Shown: positions 10,520 to 20,050 of the stretch, piece after piece | Numbering within the stretch: the stretch's first letter is position 1 | Layout of the letters: each line of letters opens with the position of its first letter | NCBI GenBank assembly: GCA_963281255.1 | Contig: OY725501.1 | Span: 3,635,674 to 3,699,673, forward strand | DNA: 64,000 bases | Direction: 5' to 3' | Origin: Aphrocallistes beatrix | Taxonomy: Eukaryota > Porifera > Hexactinellida > Sceptrulophora > Aphrocallistidae | Made by a program: the position numbers and the translations under genes | Notes under the pieces: generated by a model | The model's input: only the letters and a program-made list of their open reading frames with translations | What the model was told of the DNA's origin: nothing | The model's database searches: none

Positions 10520-11523
10520 TAGCAACAAACCTGGTGTCGATTATTGTAAAAAATTGTCCAAATATTTCTGTACATCTCGCTAGTTGCTACCACAATCGCA
10601 AGTCCCAAAAAGTAGAAATCTAAAAGAAGAAAACTCAGACAAAAATCTAAAATTAGAAACAAACCTATCATTGGAGTGAGCATTGAGAGGAGAGGGAACT
10701 CTACGGGATAGATAGAAATGTAAGGACAATTGTTAGGAGATATCTCATCTAGGATGTTCTCGTCGATAGGAATGTTTGAAAACACATCACCACTATAGTC
10801 ACAAGTGAATTTTATCTCTGATAAGCGAGGCTTGATTTTATGAAGCATTTTTCTGAAATAAACCAATGAATGCAAGTCTTTTTTCTTACGAACAGTTAAA
10901 CGCGAGACTTTGTTAACTTTGATCGTTTCAGGTTCCGGTACAACTCTGGAGACGACGAGAGAACCAACCAGAATCGAAATATTCTCTTTGGCTAAATTTA
11001 GAAACCAATATTTTAAACTTTCTAAAGCTTCATCAGTTTTTTCTTGCTCACTGCTATTTTTAGAACATCCATCCTTACTACCTCGGTACAAGTTAGAGAA
11101 AAATAGGATCAGACGGAGGTATGATTTCGGGGATTGTGATTGGATCGATTTCATTTTTTCTAGGATCATCGCTTGACATTCGTGACAAGGACTATTCGTG
11201 ATCCAGCAGCAAAAATCTAACACGGAATTATTCTGAGAATAGAATGCAAGCTTTTGTGCAGTATTCTCCTCAACATTCCTCAATGCCAACACTTCACTAT
11301 GTACGATCTCCTTGTTGGGAGATTTCTTAGGTGTGATACTAGTATTACAGTCTGTGAGGATGAGTTCTGTGTTCTGTGTGCGTAGGATCATGGATAGCCA
11401 GCAGAGAGTGGTTATCCTACAACTGCAGGTCCCCCACATCTGATGCAGTTCTGACTCTCCGTACTTCTTCTCTGAAATATTCCAGAATTGAGTAGAGTCT
11501 GTTTTCTGTATTTCACTCGACAT
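10462..11523 (-). CDS. AID/APOBEC-like cytosine deaminase, cluster copy C
   Basis: ATG at 11523. Exon 1 (10665-11523) encodes 286 residues with QMW (28-30), ITTLCW, H75-S-E77 and S-P-C113-x-x-C116 intact, then LILFFSNLYRG, GSLVVSRVVPEPE, a lysine-rich linker and ISIYPVEFP. The donor is at 10664 (G|GTTTGT), the acceptor TTTTAG|AT at 10620. The intron is only 45 nt and divisible by three, so spliced (338 aa) and unspliced (353 aa) forms share one frame. Exon 2 starts DFYFLGLAIVV, a hydrophobic stretch. Its last 20 or so residues are encoded by the right arm of the large inverted repeat, so the C-terminus is partly transposon-derived. Start and catalytic core are firm; the use of exon 2 is inferred. 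Confidence 0.8.
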   Translation of the reverse strand: MSSEIQKTDSTQFWNISEKKYGESELHQMWGTCSCRITTLCWLSMILRTQNTELILTDCNTSITPKKSPNKEIVHSEVLALRNVEENTAQKLAFYSQNNSVLDFCCWITNSPCHECQAMILEKMKSIQSQSPKSYLRLILFFSNLYRGSKDGCSKNSSEQEKTDEALESLKYWFLNLAKENISILVGSLVVSRVVPEPETIKVNKVSRLTVRKKKDLHSLVYFRKMLHKIKPRLSEIKFTCDYSGDVFSNIPIDENILDEISPNNCPYISIYPVEFPLLSMLTPMIGLFLILDFCLSFLLLDFYFLGLAIVVATSEMYRNIWTIFYNNRHQVCCYTYNPLQTETHFDQFSNQN

Positions 11524-12638
11524 AACTAGTGGCTAATGAATCAAGAGGATCTAAGTAGATATAATAATCAGTTGTGTAGATTTTATACAGACACGTACAT
11601 GTTATAAATACGAATTACAACCCGTAAGTCTTGATGATTTTATCCTATTTTAAAAGTACGAGTATATTAACTACATTAGTAAATATTGACTAGTTTTCCC
11701 TTTAATTAGAACAAATATTATGACTTTCTCTGGTCCTTCCACTTTATAGTATGGTATCACCTGTGGACACCTCTACACTCAACGACTCAAACGATATATC
11801 AGTGACCTTGCAATAACTATATCGGTAGTTCATTGGAAACTACGCATTCAATTTAATTAAGAAGCTAAGCACTTTATAAAACGATGGGTTGATATTCTGC
11901 CGTACAAAACCATTCTAATCAATGCTGTAAGATGGAAAATAAGTTTCACTTTGTTAGTCAGTTATAAATGGAACTTGAAAAATATTACAACAAAATACAA
12001 AATATACAAAAGTTTGAAAAGAAAGAAATGTTACACAGATAGAGTCATTGGCCGTGTTTAGAAAGGAGTTGCATGCAGTCCACTAACTCATTTACAATCT
12101 AGAAGACAATGTACAAGTAGGATAACGTGTAGTGCAATGTTATGTATGTACATCTTAGCAATTATTAATTAATAATGATCTGGGGTCCATTCTATTTATA
12201 GCATAGACCCCACATTTCTAAGATTTTCCCGATCAAAATGACTTAACCGGAAATGAGTTAGCAAAATTCAAAGTACATTATTGATGTTAATGACCAATGC
12301 AGTATAAATTCTGAGCTGTTAACTACCGTCAGAAATTATGAATCACAATTCAAGCTTAAAACTGTACATTAAAGCGATGATAAGTAAAAAGTAGAATGCA
12401 GCGGGTTTCATAATATTTATGAAAGAGAGTTACATTTCGCGATCAGATTTGTAACTCTTCATTCAAAAAGTCAAATACATTTCGTTATTAAGAAAAATGT
12501 CTAGATATTAGGTAAGTTGAGTTCGTTATTGATATCTAAAAGTTTAGAATAAGCATAATATTTATTATCTCATACTCACCAAGAGGAAGTGGAAATCTTC
12601 GACATTTAAGTCAGTCAGTTCATAGCAAAATAATAAGG
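11524..12638. other. Intergenic, no gene seen
   Basis: AT-rich 5' flank of copy C and 3' flank of copy D. It includes the shared unit at 12030-12050 and following bases also present near 4820 and 8586, evidence that whole gene-plus-flank units were duplicated. Confidence 0.4.
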
Positions 12639-13592
12639 TTAATACATTCTGACCTTAGTCGATCCATTAGAATTGTCATACAATGTTAGGAGGTCTTTCA
12701 ATTGCACACACCCAAAAATAGAACCTAAAAGAAAAAAAAGTTAGCAAACAAAGATCTAAAGAAAGAAGATACAAACCTATCGATGGAGTGAGCTTTGAGA
12801 GTATAGGGAACTCTACGGGATAGATAGAAATGAAAGGACAATTGTTAGGAGATATCTCATCTAGGATTTTCTTATCAGTAGGATCGTGTGAAAACACTTT
12901 ACTATGGTTACTAGTGAATTTCATCTTTGATAAGTGAGGCCTGATTTTATGAAGAATTTTTCTGACATAGCCCAATGATTTCAAGTCTCGATTCTTACGC
13001 TTGGTAAGCGGCTTTTTGTTCGGTTTAGGTTCCGGTACAACTTTGGAGACGATGAGAGAACCAACCAGAACCGAAATATTCTCTTTGGCTAAATTTAGAA
13101 ACCAATTTTTTAAACGTTCTAAAGTTTCAGGTTCGTTGCTGCTATTTTTAGAATATCCATATGGATATTTACAATACAAATTAGAGAAAAATAGAATCAG
13201 ACGGAGGTATGATTTCGGGGATTGTGATTGGATCGATTTCATTTTTTCTAGGATCATCGCCTGACATTCGTGACAAGGACTATTCGTGATCCAAAAACAA
13301 ACATCTAACACGGAATTATTCTGAGAATAGGACGCAAGCTTTTGTGCAACCTCCTCTTCAACATTCCTCAATGCCTGCACTTCCGTACGATCTCCTTGTT
13401 GGGAGATTTCTTAGGTGTGATACTAGTATTACAGTCTGTGAGGATGACTTCTGTGTTCTGTGTGCGTAGGACCATGGATAACCAGCAGAGAGTGGTTATC
13501 CCACTGCAGGTCCCCCACATCTGATGCAGTTCTGAATCATTGTACTTTTCCTCTGAAATATTCCAGGCTTGAGTAGAGTCTGTTTTCTCCAT
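12639..13592 (-). pseudogene. AID/APOBEC-like deaminase copy D, frameshifted at the catalytic motif
   Basis: The start matching the other copies is ATG at 13592 (MEKTDSTQAW...). The frame runs to ...NKEIV and then breaks at about 13383. Compared with copy B, four bases are missing exactly where the His-Ser-Glu codons should be, destroying the HxE motif and shifting the frame. Downstream, the frame starting QALRNVEEE continues with SPCHECQ and the rest of the fold to the usual donor near 12778. A two-codon in-frame deletion (CSCRITT to CSGITT) is also present. A candidate acceptor at 12725 leads to a different exon 2 frame ending at 12639; the unspliced frame ends at 12676. As it stands it cannot make an active enzyme. 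Confidence 0.8.
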
Positions 13593-13760
13593 TTGTGTAA
13601 CTAAGTAGTGGCTAGGTAGTGAAATAATCAAGAGGAGGTAATCCACAGAATCGAAATAAACCTGTTTACAAGATGGTTAGATGGTAAACAAGAATGTACT
13701 ATAGCCTAATAGGAACTAAAGTTATGAGAAATATCAATAATTGTGAGTTAGGATATCTTG

Positions 13761-13796
13761 GCAGTGATTATATACTGTTTGCATAGGCATATATAA
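13761..13796 (-). promoter_or_regulatory. Upstream block of copy D, same as at 3957-3993
   Basis: Octamer-like TATGCAAAC preceded on the opposite side by TATATAA when read on the gene strand. It lies about 170 bp before the copy D start. See the copy A entry for the comparison. Confidence 0.4.
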
Positions 13797-14198
13797 AACT
13801 GCTGACAAAGTTTGTGAATCCGTAGTCAAAGGGAATATTGCATAGTTGGTGGTAAAATGCGTTGGTGTGGAGAGCAAAGTTTAATATTGCGTAAACTATA
13901 TATATTCCAGTAAATATCTAAATTTAGATAAGAACAACATAAAAGAGGAATTGGTGTTTGGATAGAAATACGCATCGCAATAGTACGTTAAAAAATCCCT
14001 GGCCTAGTTTAACTGTGACTAATGATTTGTATATTAAAACATCCCACGAATAAATGGTCTTAATCTTATTATATTTGGCTGTGTAATAATTGTTTCCTTA
14101 ATTTTGTCTCAATCTCTGAATCCCTGTTGGAATTGTAGGGGAAATTACCTTTGCAACTGCAACATTCCTATTTCCTAGGGCAATTATATTAAACAATG

Positions 14199-14346
14199 AA
14201 CTTGATATTAAATATAGCTTACATTTCGTTGTATTATGTCAGAGGATTTCACAGAACTGCTTCAAAGATGGTTTCTCTGCTCTCGAAGTAGTATCAATAG
14301 CCAGAATGCGTAAGTTCTATTCTCAAATTTTCTCTTTATTAATTGC
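14199..14346 (+). promoter_or_regulatory. Conserved upstream block of the E/H class of deaminases
   Basis: The segment from AACTTGATATTAAATATAGC to TTCTATTCTCAAATTT recurs at 21308-21435 directly before gene H and at 25254-25390 before the deletion pseudogene. The shared core is GCTCTCGAAGTAGT, followed by an A-T-rich GTTCTATTCTA. In H it lies about 40-160 bp before the ATG. In E it has been pushed about 920 bp upstream by repeat insertion. Probably the promoter of this subfamily. Confidence 0.45.
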
Positions 14347-14370
14347 TATATCGAGTAACACTCATTTATC

Positions 14371-14641
14371 ACAAGCGCGGCTGGCGGATACTTTGTGTCC
14401 GCCGGAGGCGCCCTTCGGGCGCCTGTGGTCACCATTGATTAATTATATGGGAGATAACATCTCTAAATACTACGTCTGCCCTACTATTATAATCGATATC
14501 GCACGAAAAATCATCAAAATTATCAACTTTTAAAATTTTTGATGAGTAATGATGACGTCATAACAAAGTGATAAGTCATCATTTTTTTATTATAGTTGCA
14601 TCATATGTGAGGTATATTATTTTACAGATTTTCAATTCGTT

Positions 14642-14684
<43 letters not shown>

Positions 14685-15260
14685 AGCGCGCTTCGCTTGC
14701 TTGCGCTGCGCGGCTGGCGGACACTTTGTATCCGCCAGAGGCTCCCTTCGGTCGCCTCGAGGTGACATTGGTAAATTATAAGGGAGATATCATCTCTAAA
14801 TATGTCCATCTTAGTTTTAAAATCGATATCTCACGAAAAATCACCAAATTTGTCAATTTTTAAAATTTTGATGTAATGATGACGTCATAACAAAGTGATG
14901 AGTCATCATTTTTTGATGATAGTTGTATCATATGTGAGGTATGTTAGTATACAGATTCTATTAAAATTTTAGCCTTCTATCTCCTATAATGGCTGAGTTA
15001 TGCCCGAATAACTGTGTTGCTTAACTTTTAAAAATGTGACAATGACGTCATAATTCCATGATGAGTCGACATTTTGCTCTGAGCTCAGAACTTACTGGAG
15101 CCATAGCCAAAAGACTCCCACATGCCAAAAATTAGCTTTCTATGACCGGCAGTTTCTTCAATCAATTCGTTACAGAGATATATATATATATATAGATTAA
15201 TCGAGTTTTAATACATAGTAAGGATATATAAATAAATAAATATACATTAATCGAGTTTTA
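14371..15260. repeat. Repeat block inserted between promoter and gene E
   Basis: Two tandem diverged copies of a 270-300 bp unit (about 14371-14640 and 14685-14960), each starting with a GC-rich GGCTGGCGGA(C/T)ACTTTGT...CCGCC stretch and including GATGACGTCATAACAAAGTGAT. A (TA)n microsatellite at 14648-14682 lies between them. A further partial copy lies near 15000-15080. A 25-nt direct repeat (ATTAATCGAGTTTTAATA...GTAAGGAT) at about 15196 and 15246 abuts the gene E start. Confidence 0.6.
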
Positions 15261-15269
15261 ATAGTAAGG

Positions 15270-16356
15270 ATGGCACAGCGATTACAGCCTGGCGAACCTC
15301 CTCCTTGGATCAGAGGATCCATAGAATATACCGACTTTGATCGAAACCAGATGTGGCTGACAGAGAGCAGAATAACTACCACTTGCTGGTTCTATTTGGC
15401 GGTGTGGAAGCAAGGAGAATACTTCATCCTTGAAAAATGTAAAGTAACGCCCACTAAATCAAAGCATGCGGAACAGATAGTACTGGATTTGATGGAGCAA
15501 AGACTAAAGGAAAATCTTCTTTTCTTCGAGGATGATCCCAATGCAGTCTTAGATGTTATCTTCTGGATGAACAATAGTCCATGCAAAAGCTGCCAATCGG
15601 AAATAAATTCCAGGCTACAAATATTCAAGACGATTCTACAAAAGACTCAGTTCCGATTCATCTTATTCTTCTCCTCCTTTTATAAGAAACCTGACACTAT
15701 CGAAAAGTGCCTCGACAGACTGAATCAATTTTTTGAGAATTTATTCATTCTCGATCTTATAGTAATCGCAGGCCTCTTACTGGTAACTAGGATGGTACCC
15801 AAACCAAATGGGAAAGATGTTGGCGCATATTCTGAAAGGGAACAGAATAATCTAGAGATATTCCGAGAACTCTGTAAAAAGAGGGAAGCCCAGAAAATCA
15901 ATTATCACCACGACTACACCATAACCGTCTCAGATAAAATCGATAATGAAGAGATCGATGAAAAATCTTTCCTTCAAATGAAATCTTTCAAACTCCCACA
16001 CTTCACAATTTGCCGTTCCGATAAACTACACCTTGCACAACTGACTCCCAAATTTGGTAAGAACTACAAATTTATTATTTCAAAAATAATTTTAAATAAA
16101 CACTATAGAGCAGAATTTGCTTATTTATCTGATTATAGGTACAGACAATCTCGACGAAGAGCAATACTCTGAAGATTCTCAAGAAGTGGACAGTAACGAA
16201 GTGCAATACTCCGAAGATTGTGAAGAAGTGGACAGAAACGAAGTGCAATACTCCGAAGATTGTGAAGAAGTGGACAGAAATGAAGTGCAAGAAAGTGTCG
16301 GACAGGAAGACGAGGGAATACCTCCAACTCTTCTTCCCACACTGCCTTCTCCTTAG
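15270..16356 (+). CDS. AID/APOBEC-like cytosine deaminase, cluster copy E
   Basis: ATG at 15270. Exon 1 (15270-16056) has a Pro-rich N-terminus, QMW (27-29), RITTTCW (34-40), H66-A-E68 and S-P-C105-x-x-C108, then FRFILFFSSFYKKP, a helix, and a strand GLLLVTRMVPKP. It ends KLHLAQLTPKF. Donor G|GTAAGA at 16057 and acceptor TATAG|GT at 16138 give an 82-nt intron. Exon 2 (16139-16356) encodes an acidic tail made of three 14-residue units (S-E-D-x-x-E-V-D-x-N-E-V-Q), then PPTLLPTLPSP. Total 334 aa. Catalytic residues are intact. It is closely related to copy H; the 42-nt unit is expanded here relative to the single unit in H. Unlike H, the sequence diverges right after the stop codon and the 3' hairpin is absent. 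Confidence 0.85.
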
Positions 16357-16647
16357 GCCAGTACTGGGTGCTTAGGTTTTCTTATGCTAGCTTATCCATT
16401 GTTTTAACTCTTTTAAAGCTATAGTAGTTATTATTTCACCATTTAAATTGTTCTCTCATCGAATGTTCTGACTTTAATTAAAACCTTAAGATGACTTGCC
16501 ACTTATACATTTTCAATTTCAATTCACTTTCAATTCAACATTCCTAGCCAAAGTATTAATGCTATAGTCCAGATTGCGTAATATTAAATTCCTATACCGA
16601 GTATAAAATATGTGCACAAAAATAACTCAACTAGTTTGATTGTAATC
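16357..16647. other. Intergenic, no gene seen
   Basis: AT-rich 3' flank of copy E. No hairpin or coding stretch. Confidence 0.4.
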
Positions 16648-17060
16648 AGGTCCCCCACATCTGATGCAGTTCTGACTCATCGTACTTCTCTGAGATATTC
16701 CAGGCTTAAGTAGAGTCTGTTTTCTCCATTTGCATAACTAAGTAGTGACTAGCTAGTGAAATAAGAAAGAGGAGGTAAATCACACAATCGAAATAAACCT
16801 GTTTACAAGATGGTTAGATGGTAAGCAAGAATGTACTATAGCCTAATAGGAACTAAAGTCGTGAGAGTATAAATAGTTGTGAGTTAGGATATCTTTGCAG
16901 TGATTATATACTGTTTGCATAGGCATATACAAAACTGCTGACAAAGTTTGTGAATCCGTAGTCAAAGGGAATATTGCATAGTTGGTAGTAAAATGCGTTG
17001 GTGTGGAGAGCAAAGTTTAACATTGCGTAAGCTATATATTCCAGTAAATATATAAGTTTA
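16648..17060 (-). pseudogene. Truncated 5' end of a minus-type deaminase with its promoter
   Basis: This segment is a near-identical copy of 13506-13940. It starts with the first 27 or so codons of a copy-D-like gene on the minus strand (ATG at about 16733, with a 3-base deletion in the Glu-Lys-Lys region) and continues through its 5' flank, including the promoter block at 16897-16930. The catalytic part is absent, replaced by the E gene region. It marks a duplication junction between the minus and plus halves of the cluster. Confidence 0.75.
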
Positions 17061-17429
17061 GATAAGGTTACAAAACACAACAGAAGAAATGATGTTTAGA
17101 TACGTAAACGCATCGCAAAATAGCAGTTTGTTCAAGTTAAATTCTTCATTGCTGTTTTGCAAATATTTGACTCTATAAATATCAATCGTTGTTGGACTTA
17201 GTTTTATACGGATATTAATATAAAGAAGCATATGCGAGGAATATTTCTCTTCATAGAATAATAAAATATATACTGTATATTCTATTGTTCTAAAAGAATA
17301 CCTATGTATGTATTTAAAAATCTTAGAATCTTCTAGAATTAATCAATTCACTCAAATGGTTTCACTCCCATGGGTTACTATATAACGTAAATTTTTTATT
17401 CAAATATAGTCACTTAAAAAGATTTTACT
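17061..17429. other. Intergenic, 5' flank of copy F
   Basis: AT-rich, no coding stretch. The E/H-type promoter block was not recognised before F, so F may use a different promoter. Confidence 0.4.
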
Positions 17430-18401
17430 ATGGTAGAAGCGATGCTAACAATTGAAACTTCTCCTCAGGACGAAGCAATTATATTTACTGATTATCAGAA
17501 AAAGCAGCTTTGGGGAGTAGGGAAAAAAATAACTACAATTTGCTGGTTTTGGCTGGTAGTATGGTATGAAGACAGAAAAACAGTGCTCCTATGTGATCAA
17601 ACGAAACCAAAAAAAAAAAGAGTGCATGCTGAAATCCTAGCACTGAATTCTATTAAAAAATATTTAGAAGAAAATAAATCTCTCCTGGGTAAATCTAAAG
17701 TTATTGATGTAAAATTTTGGATGAATAACAGTCCTTGTTTAAAATGTCAAGATATAATTATTTCAGAATTTCAGCAGTTGAAGGTGATTGTTCCGACTGC
17801 AAAATTTCGTTTTATAATATTTTTTTCTTCTTTCTTCAAAAGACCTAACAGCTATGAAACATGCTTGGAGAATCTCAATTTTTTTTTTGAAAATCTATCC
17901 TTGAAGGATATTTCAATAATAACTGGTCTAATCTTAGTTACTAAAACTGTGCCTGAACCAAAATTGAATAAAAAACAAAGAACATGGATTGTAAAAAAGG
18001 AAAAGGATACACAACAGTTATTTCACACGTTGTTCACTAATATTAATACACGATTAATTATAAAAGAGCAAGAATACATCACAATACCCTCACTTAATAT
18101 GCTTGAAGATGTTAGAGATAAAATTTTGCCTTTTGAAAATTCTCATTTCGCCATATGTCGTTCTGACAGTCAATACCTGGCTCCTCTTATTCTGATATTG
18201 GGTAAGTACTTTCTATACAATTTAATCCATAAACAAAAAAAAATCTACAAAATTCTCTTCATATTTCCTGTTTTTGTTATAGGTACATTGAGGGATTTAT
18301 ATTTTGAGGAACAGGAACAGCAAGATGAGGAGCTAGAAAATTTGAACCGGAGTGATGAAGAGATAATACTTGCACCTTCATCCCCGATGCCTTCTACCTA
18401 A
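17430..18401 (+). CDS. AID/APOBEC-like cytosine deaminase, cluster copy F
   Basis: ATG at 17430. Exon 1 (17430-18201) has QLWGVGKKITTICWF (26-40), H66-A-E68 and S-P-C103-x-x-C106, then FRFIIFFSSFFKRP, GLILVTKTVPEP and FAICRSD. Donor G|GTAAGT at 18202, acceptor TTATAG|GT at 18282: the intron is 81 nt, divisible by three and without stop, so the frame is open even if unspliced (323 aa retained, 296 aa spliced). Exon 2 encodes an acidic tail (FEEQEQQDEELENL...) ending SSPMPST. The gene is noticeably more A-rich in codon choice than E and H and is only moderately similar to them. Yet its last 12 coding bases and 3' flank are nearly the same as those of H, suggesting conversion or exchange of the 3' end. 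Confidence 0.85.
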   Translation: MVEAMLTIETSPQDEAIIFTDYQKKQLWGVGKKITTICWFWLVVWYEDRKTVLLCDQTKPKKKRVHAEILALNSIKKYLEENKSLLGKSKVIDVKFWMNNSPCLKCQDIIISEFQQLKVIVPTAKFRFIIFFSSFFKRPNSYETCLENLNFFFENLSLKDISIITGLILVTKTVPEPKLNKKQRTWIVKKEKDTQQLFHTLFTNINTRLIIKEQEYITIPSLNMLEDVRDKILPFENSHFAICRSDSQYLAPLILILGKYFLYNLIHKQKKIYKILFIFPVFVIGTLRDLYFEEQEQQDEELENLNRSDEEIILAPSSPMPST

Positions 18402-18420
18402 TGCGATCTCGAGCGGAGAG

Positions 18421-18662
18421 TTATATGTGAGTTAAGCTGTGTCTGAAGTAAATGAGTCATTTACTTCAGACACAGCTTAGCTCATACATAATCCTCTACT
18501 TCAGACACAGCTTAGCTCATATATAATTCTCTACTTCAGACACTGCTTAGCTCACATATAACCCTCTACTTCAGACACAGCTTAGCTCATACATAATTCT
18601 CTACTTCAGACACTGCTTAGCTCACATATAACCCTCGTCTACTTCAGACACAGCTTAGCTCA
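18421..18662 (+). repeat. 3' hairpin followed by a 35-nt tandem repeat
   Basis: Twenty bases after the F stop codon, an inverted copy (18421-18455) faces a direct copy (18457-18490) with a 23-bp perfect core and longer imperfect arms. The direct copy is then tandemly repeated: the word ACTTCAGACAC starts at 18463, 18498, 18533, 18568, 18603 and 18641, a period of 35 nt (once 38). Units alternate in one position (CACAGC or CACTGC). In a transcript every unit could pair with the single inverted copy. Confidence 0.8.
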
Positions 18663-19192
18663 GAACTACTCACAGACACTCCTTATTCATCTGGACTCTG
18701 TAGTACCATTACAATATCTCAGAACATGTGACATGTAACGGCCAATTCTAATAATAGTGTGATCCCAATCTTTATTAAATGTCAGTTTAGCTCATTTATT
18801 TCTACTTCAGATAGACTCAGTTATATCCTTGATACTTATTATGTTCAATTTTCTTTGTAAAATAAATTAAATGTCCTTTCCATATATAGTTATCTGATAT
18901 GAGTTGACTTGTGATTCGAGGCATGGAAACTATGCTCAGGAATTCAGACTGGGAAAACTTGAAAATTGTGTCACACTCTATTCAGGATTGCTGTGGTAAT
19001 GAATAGAATTGTATATCATAGTACAATTGTTCTCTAAAATCAAGAACATTCTAGAATATACTCGTGACAAATATTTTATCAGATGTTTAATGCATGCATT
19101 CTGACTCCGTAATATGCACGAATATGTATATCTGACGGACATATAAGCTTTTTCACACGTCTAGTCATTACATTTTTGTTCTGTTACATGTG
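18663..19192. other. Intergenic between F and G
   Basis: It begins with a segment (CAGACACTCCTTATTCATCTGGAC) also found downstream of H and of the deletion pseudogene. No exon seen. Confidence 0.4.
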
Positions 19193-20050
19193 ATGGCAGA
19201 ATATATTCCAACAAGAGAAGTTACTCCTAAAACCAATGAAGTCATTAAATACAGCAATTTTGAAAGTAGACAAATGTGGGGGATGGGGGAAAAGATAACC
19301 ACCATCTGTCGTTATTCTTTGGTAGTAAGAAGGAATGGAAATGAAACTCTCCTTGATAAAGGAAAAACTAGTCCCAATAAATTGAAACATGCTGAAATAA
19401 TAGCAATGGAGAAAATGAAGAAAACATTAGTTAGAAAACGTTCTCTCAACGCTAGCAGTTTGATAATAGAACTAATATTCTGGATCAATAATTCTCCTTG
19501 TGAAGAATGCCAGTATCAAATTGTTCGTGAGTTTCAACAGTTAAAGAAGCTTCTACCGACAGTAAAGTTCCGTTTCATTCTATTCTTTTCTTCTTTTTAT
19601 AAAAAGCCTAATAGATATGAGACATGCTTAGAGAGTCTAAATCATTTTTCCGAAATTTTGTTTAAAAATGATGTACAGGTTACCATGGGTCTGATATTAG
19701 TTACTTGGATGGCACCTAAACCAAAAGGGAGAATTAAAGGAATTCCACCTCGGAAAAGGCAAGATAGGACATTAACTTTGTTTAGAAATCTCTACAAACA
19801 ATGCAAAGAAATCGTGACAAGATATAAATATAAATATACCATTATACCCTCGCATTCGATCTTAGAAAAAGAAGTAAAAAACAAAAATTTTCTTAAAAAG
19901 AAATCCTCTAAAAATCCACATTTTTCCATATGCCCTTCAGACATCCTGGACTTAGATGAACTAAAACTGATATTGAGTAAGTATTCTCAATATAACTTTT
20001 TCCCAAAAATAAAGAACATTCGCAAACAAATCAAGAACAAGAAATCCTGA
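19193..20050 (+). CDS. AID/APOBEC-like cytosine deaminase, cluster copy G
   Basis: The first ATG in frame is 19193. The protein has 285 residues: QMWGMGEKITTICR (27-40), H66-A-E68 and S-P-C103-x-x-C106, then FRFILFFSSFYKKP, GLILVTWMAPKP and FSICPSD. All catalytic residues are intact. At the point where E, F and H splice, G has GA|GTAAGT, a strong donor, but the frame stays open for 24 further codons rich in Lys and Arg (FFPKIKNIRKQIKNKKS). A spliced form would need an acceptor downstream; ATGTAG near 20094 is possible and would give only a few codons. So the product has either a basic, NLS-like tail or a very short one. It is closely related to copy I. Confidence 0.85.
   Translation: MAEYIPTREVTPKTNEVIKYSNFESRQMWGMGEKITTICRYSLVVRRNGNETLLDKGKTSPNKLKHAEIIAMEKMKKTLVRKRSLNASSLIIELIFWINNSPCEECQYQIVREFQQLKKLLPTVKFRFILFFSSFYKKPNRYETCLESLNHFSEILFKNDVQVTMGLILVTWMAPKPKGRIKGIPPRKRQDRTLTLFRNLYKQCKEIVTRYKYKYTIIPSHSILEKEVKNKNFLKKKSSKNPHFSICPSDILDLDELKLILSKYSQYNFFPKIKNIRKQIKNKKS

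Noticed and set aside
14568..14809. Short frames with poly(Ile-Tyr)
   Set aside because: They read through the (TA)n microsatellite.
18463..18662. CRISPR-like regular repeats (35-nt period)
   Set aside because: There are no unique spacers; the whole period is repeat, the host is an animal genome, and the unit pairs with an inverted copy.
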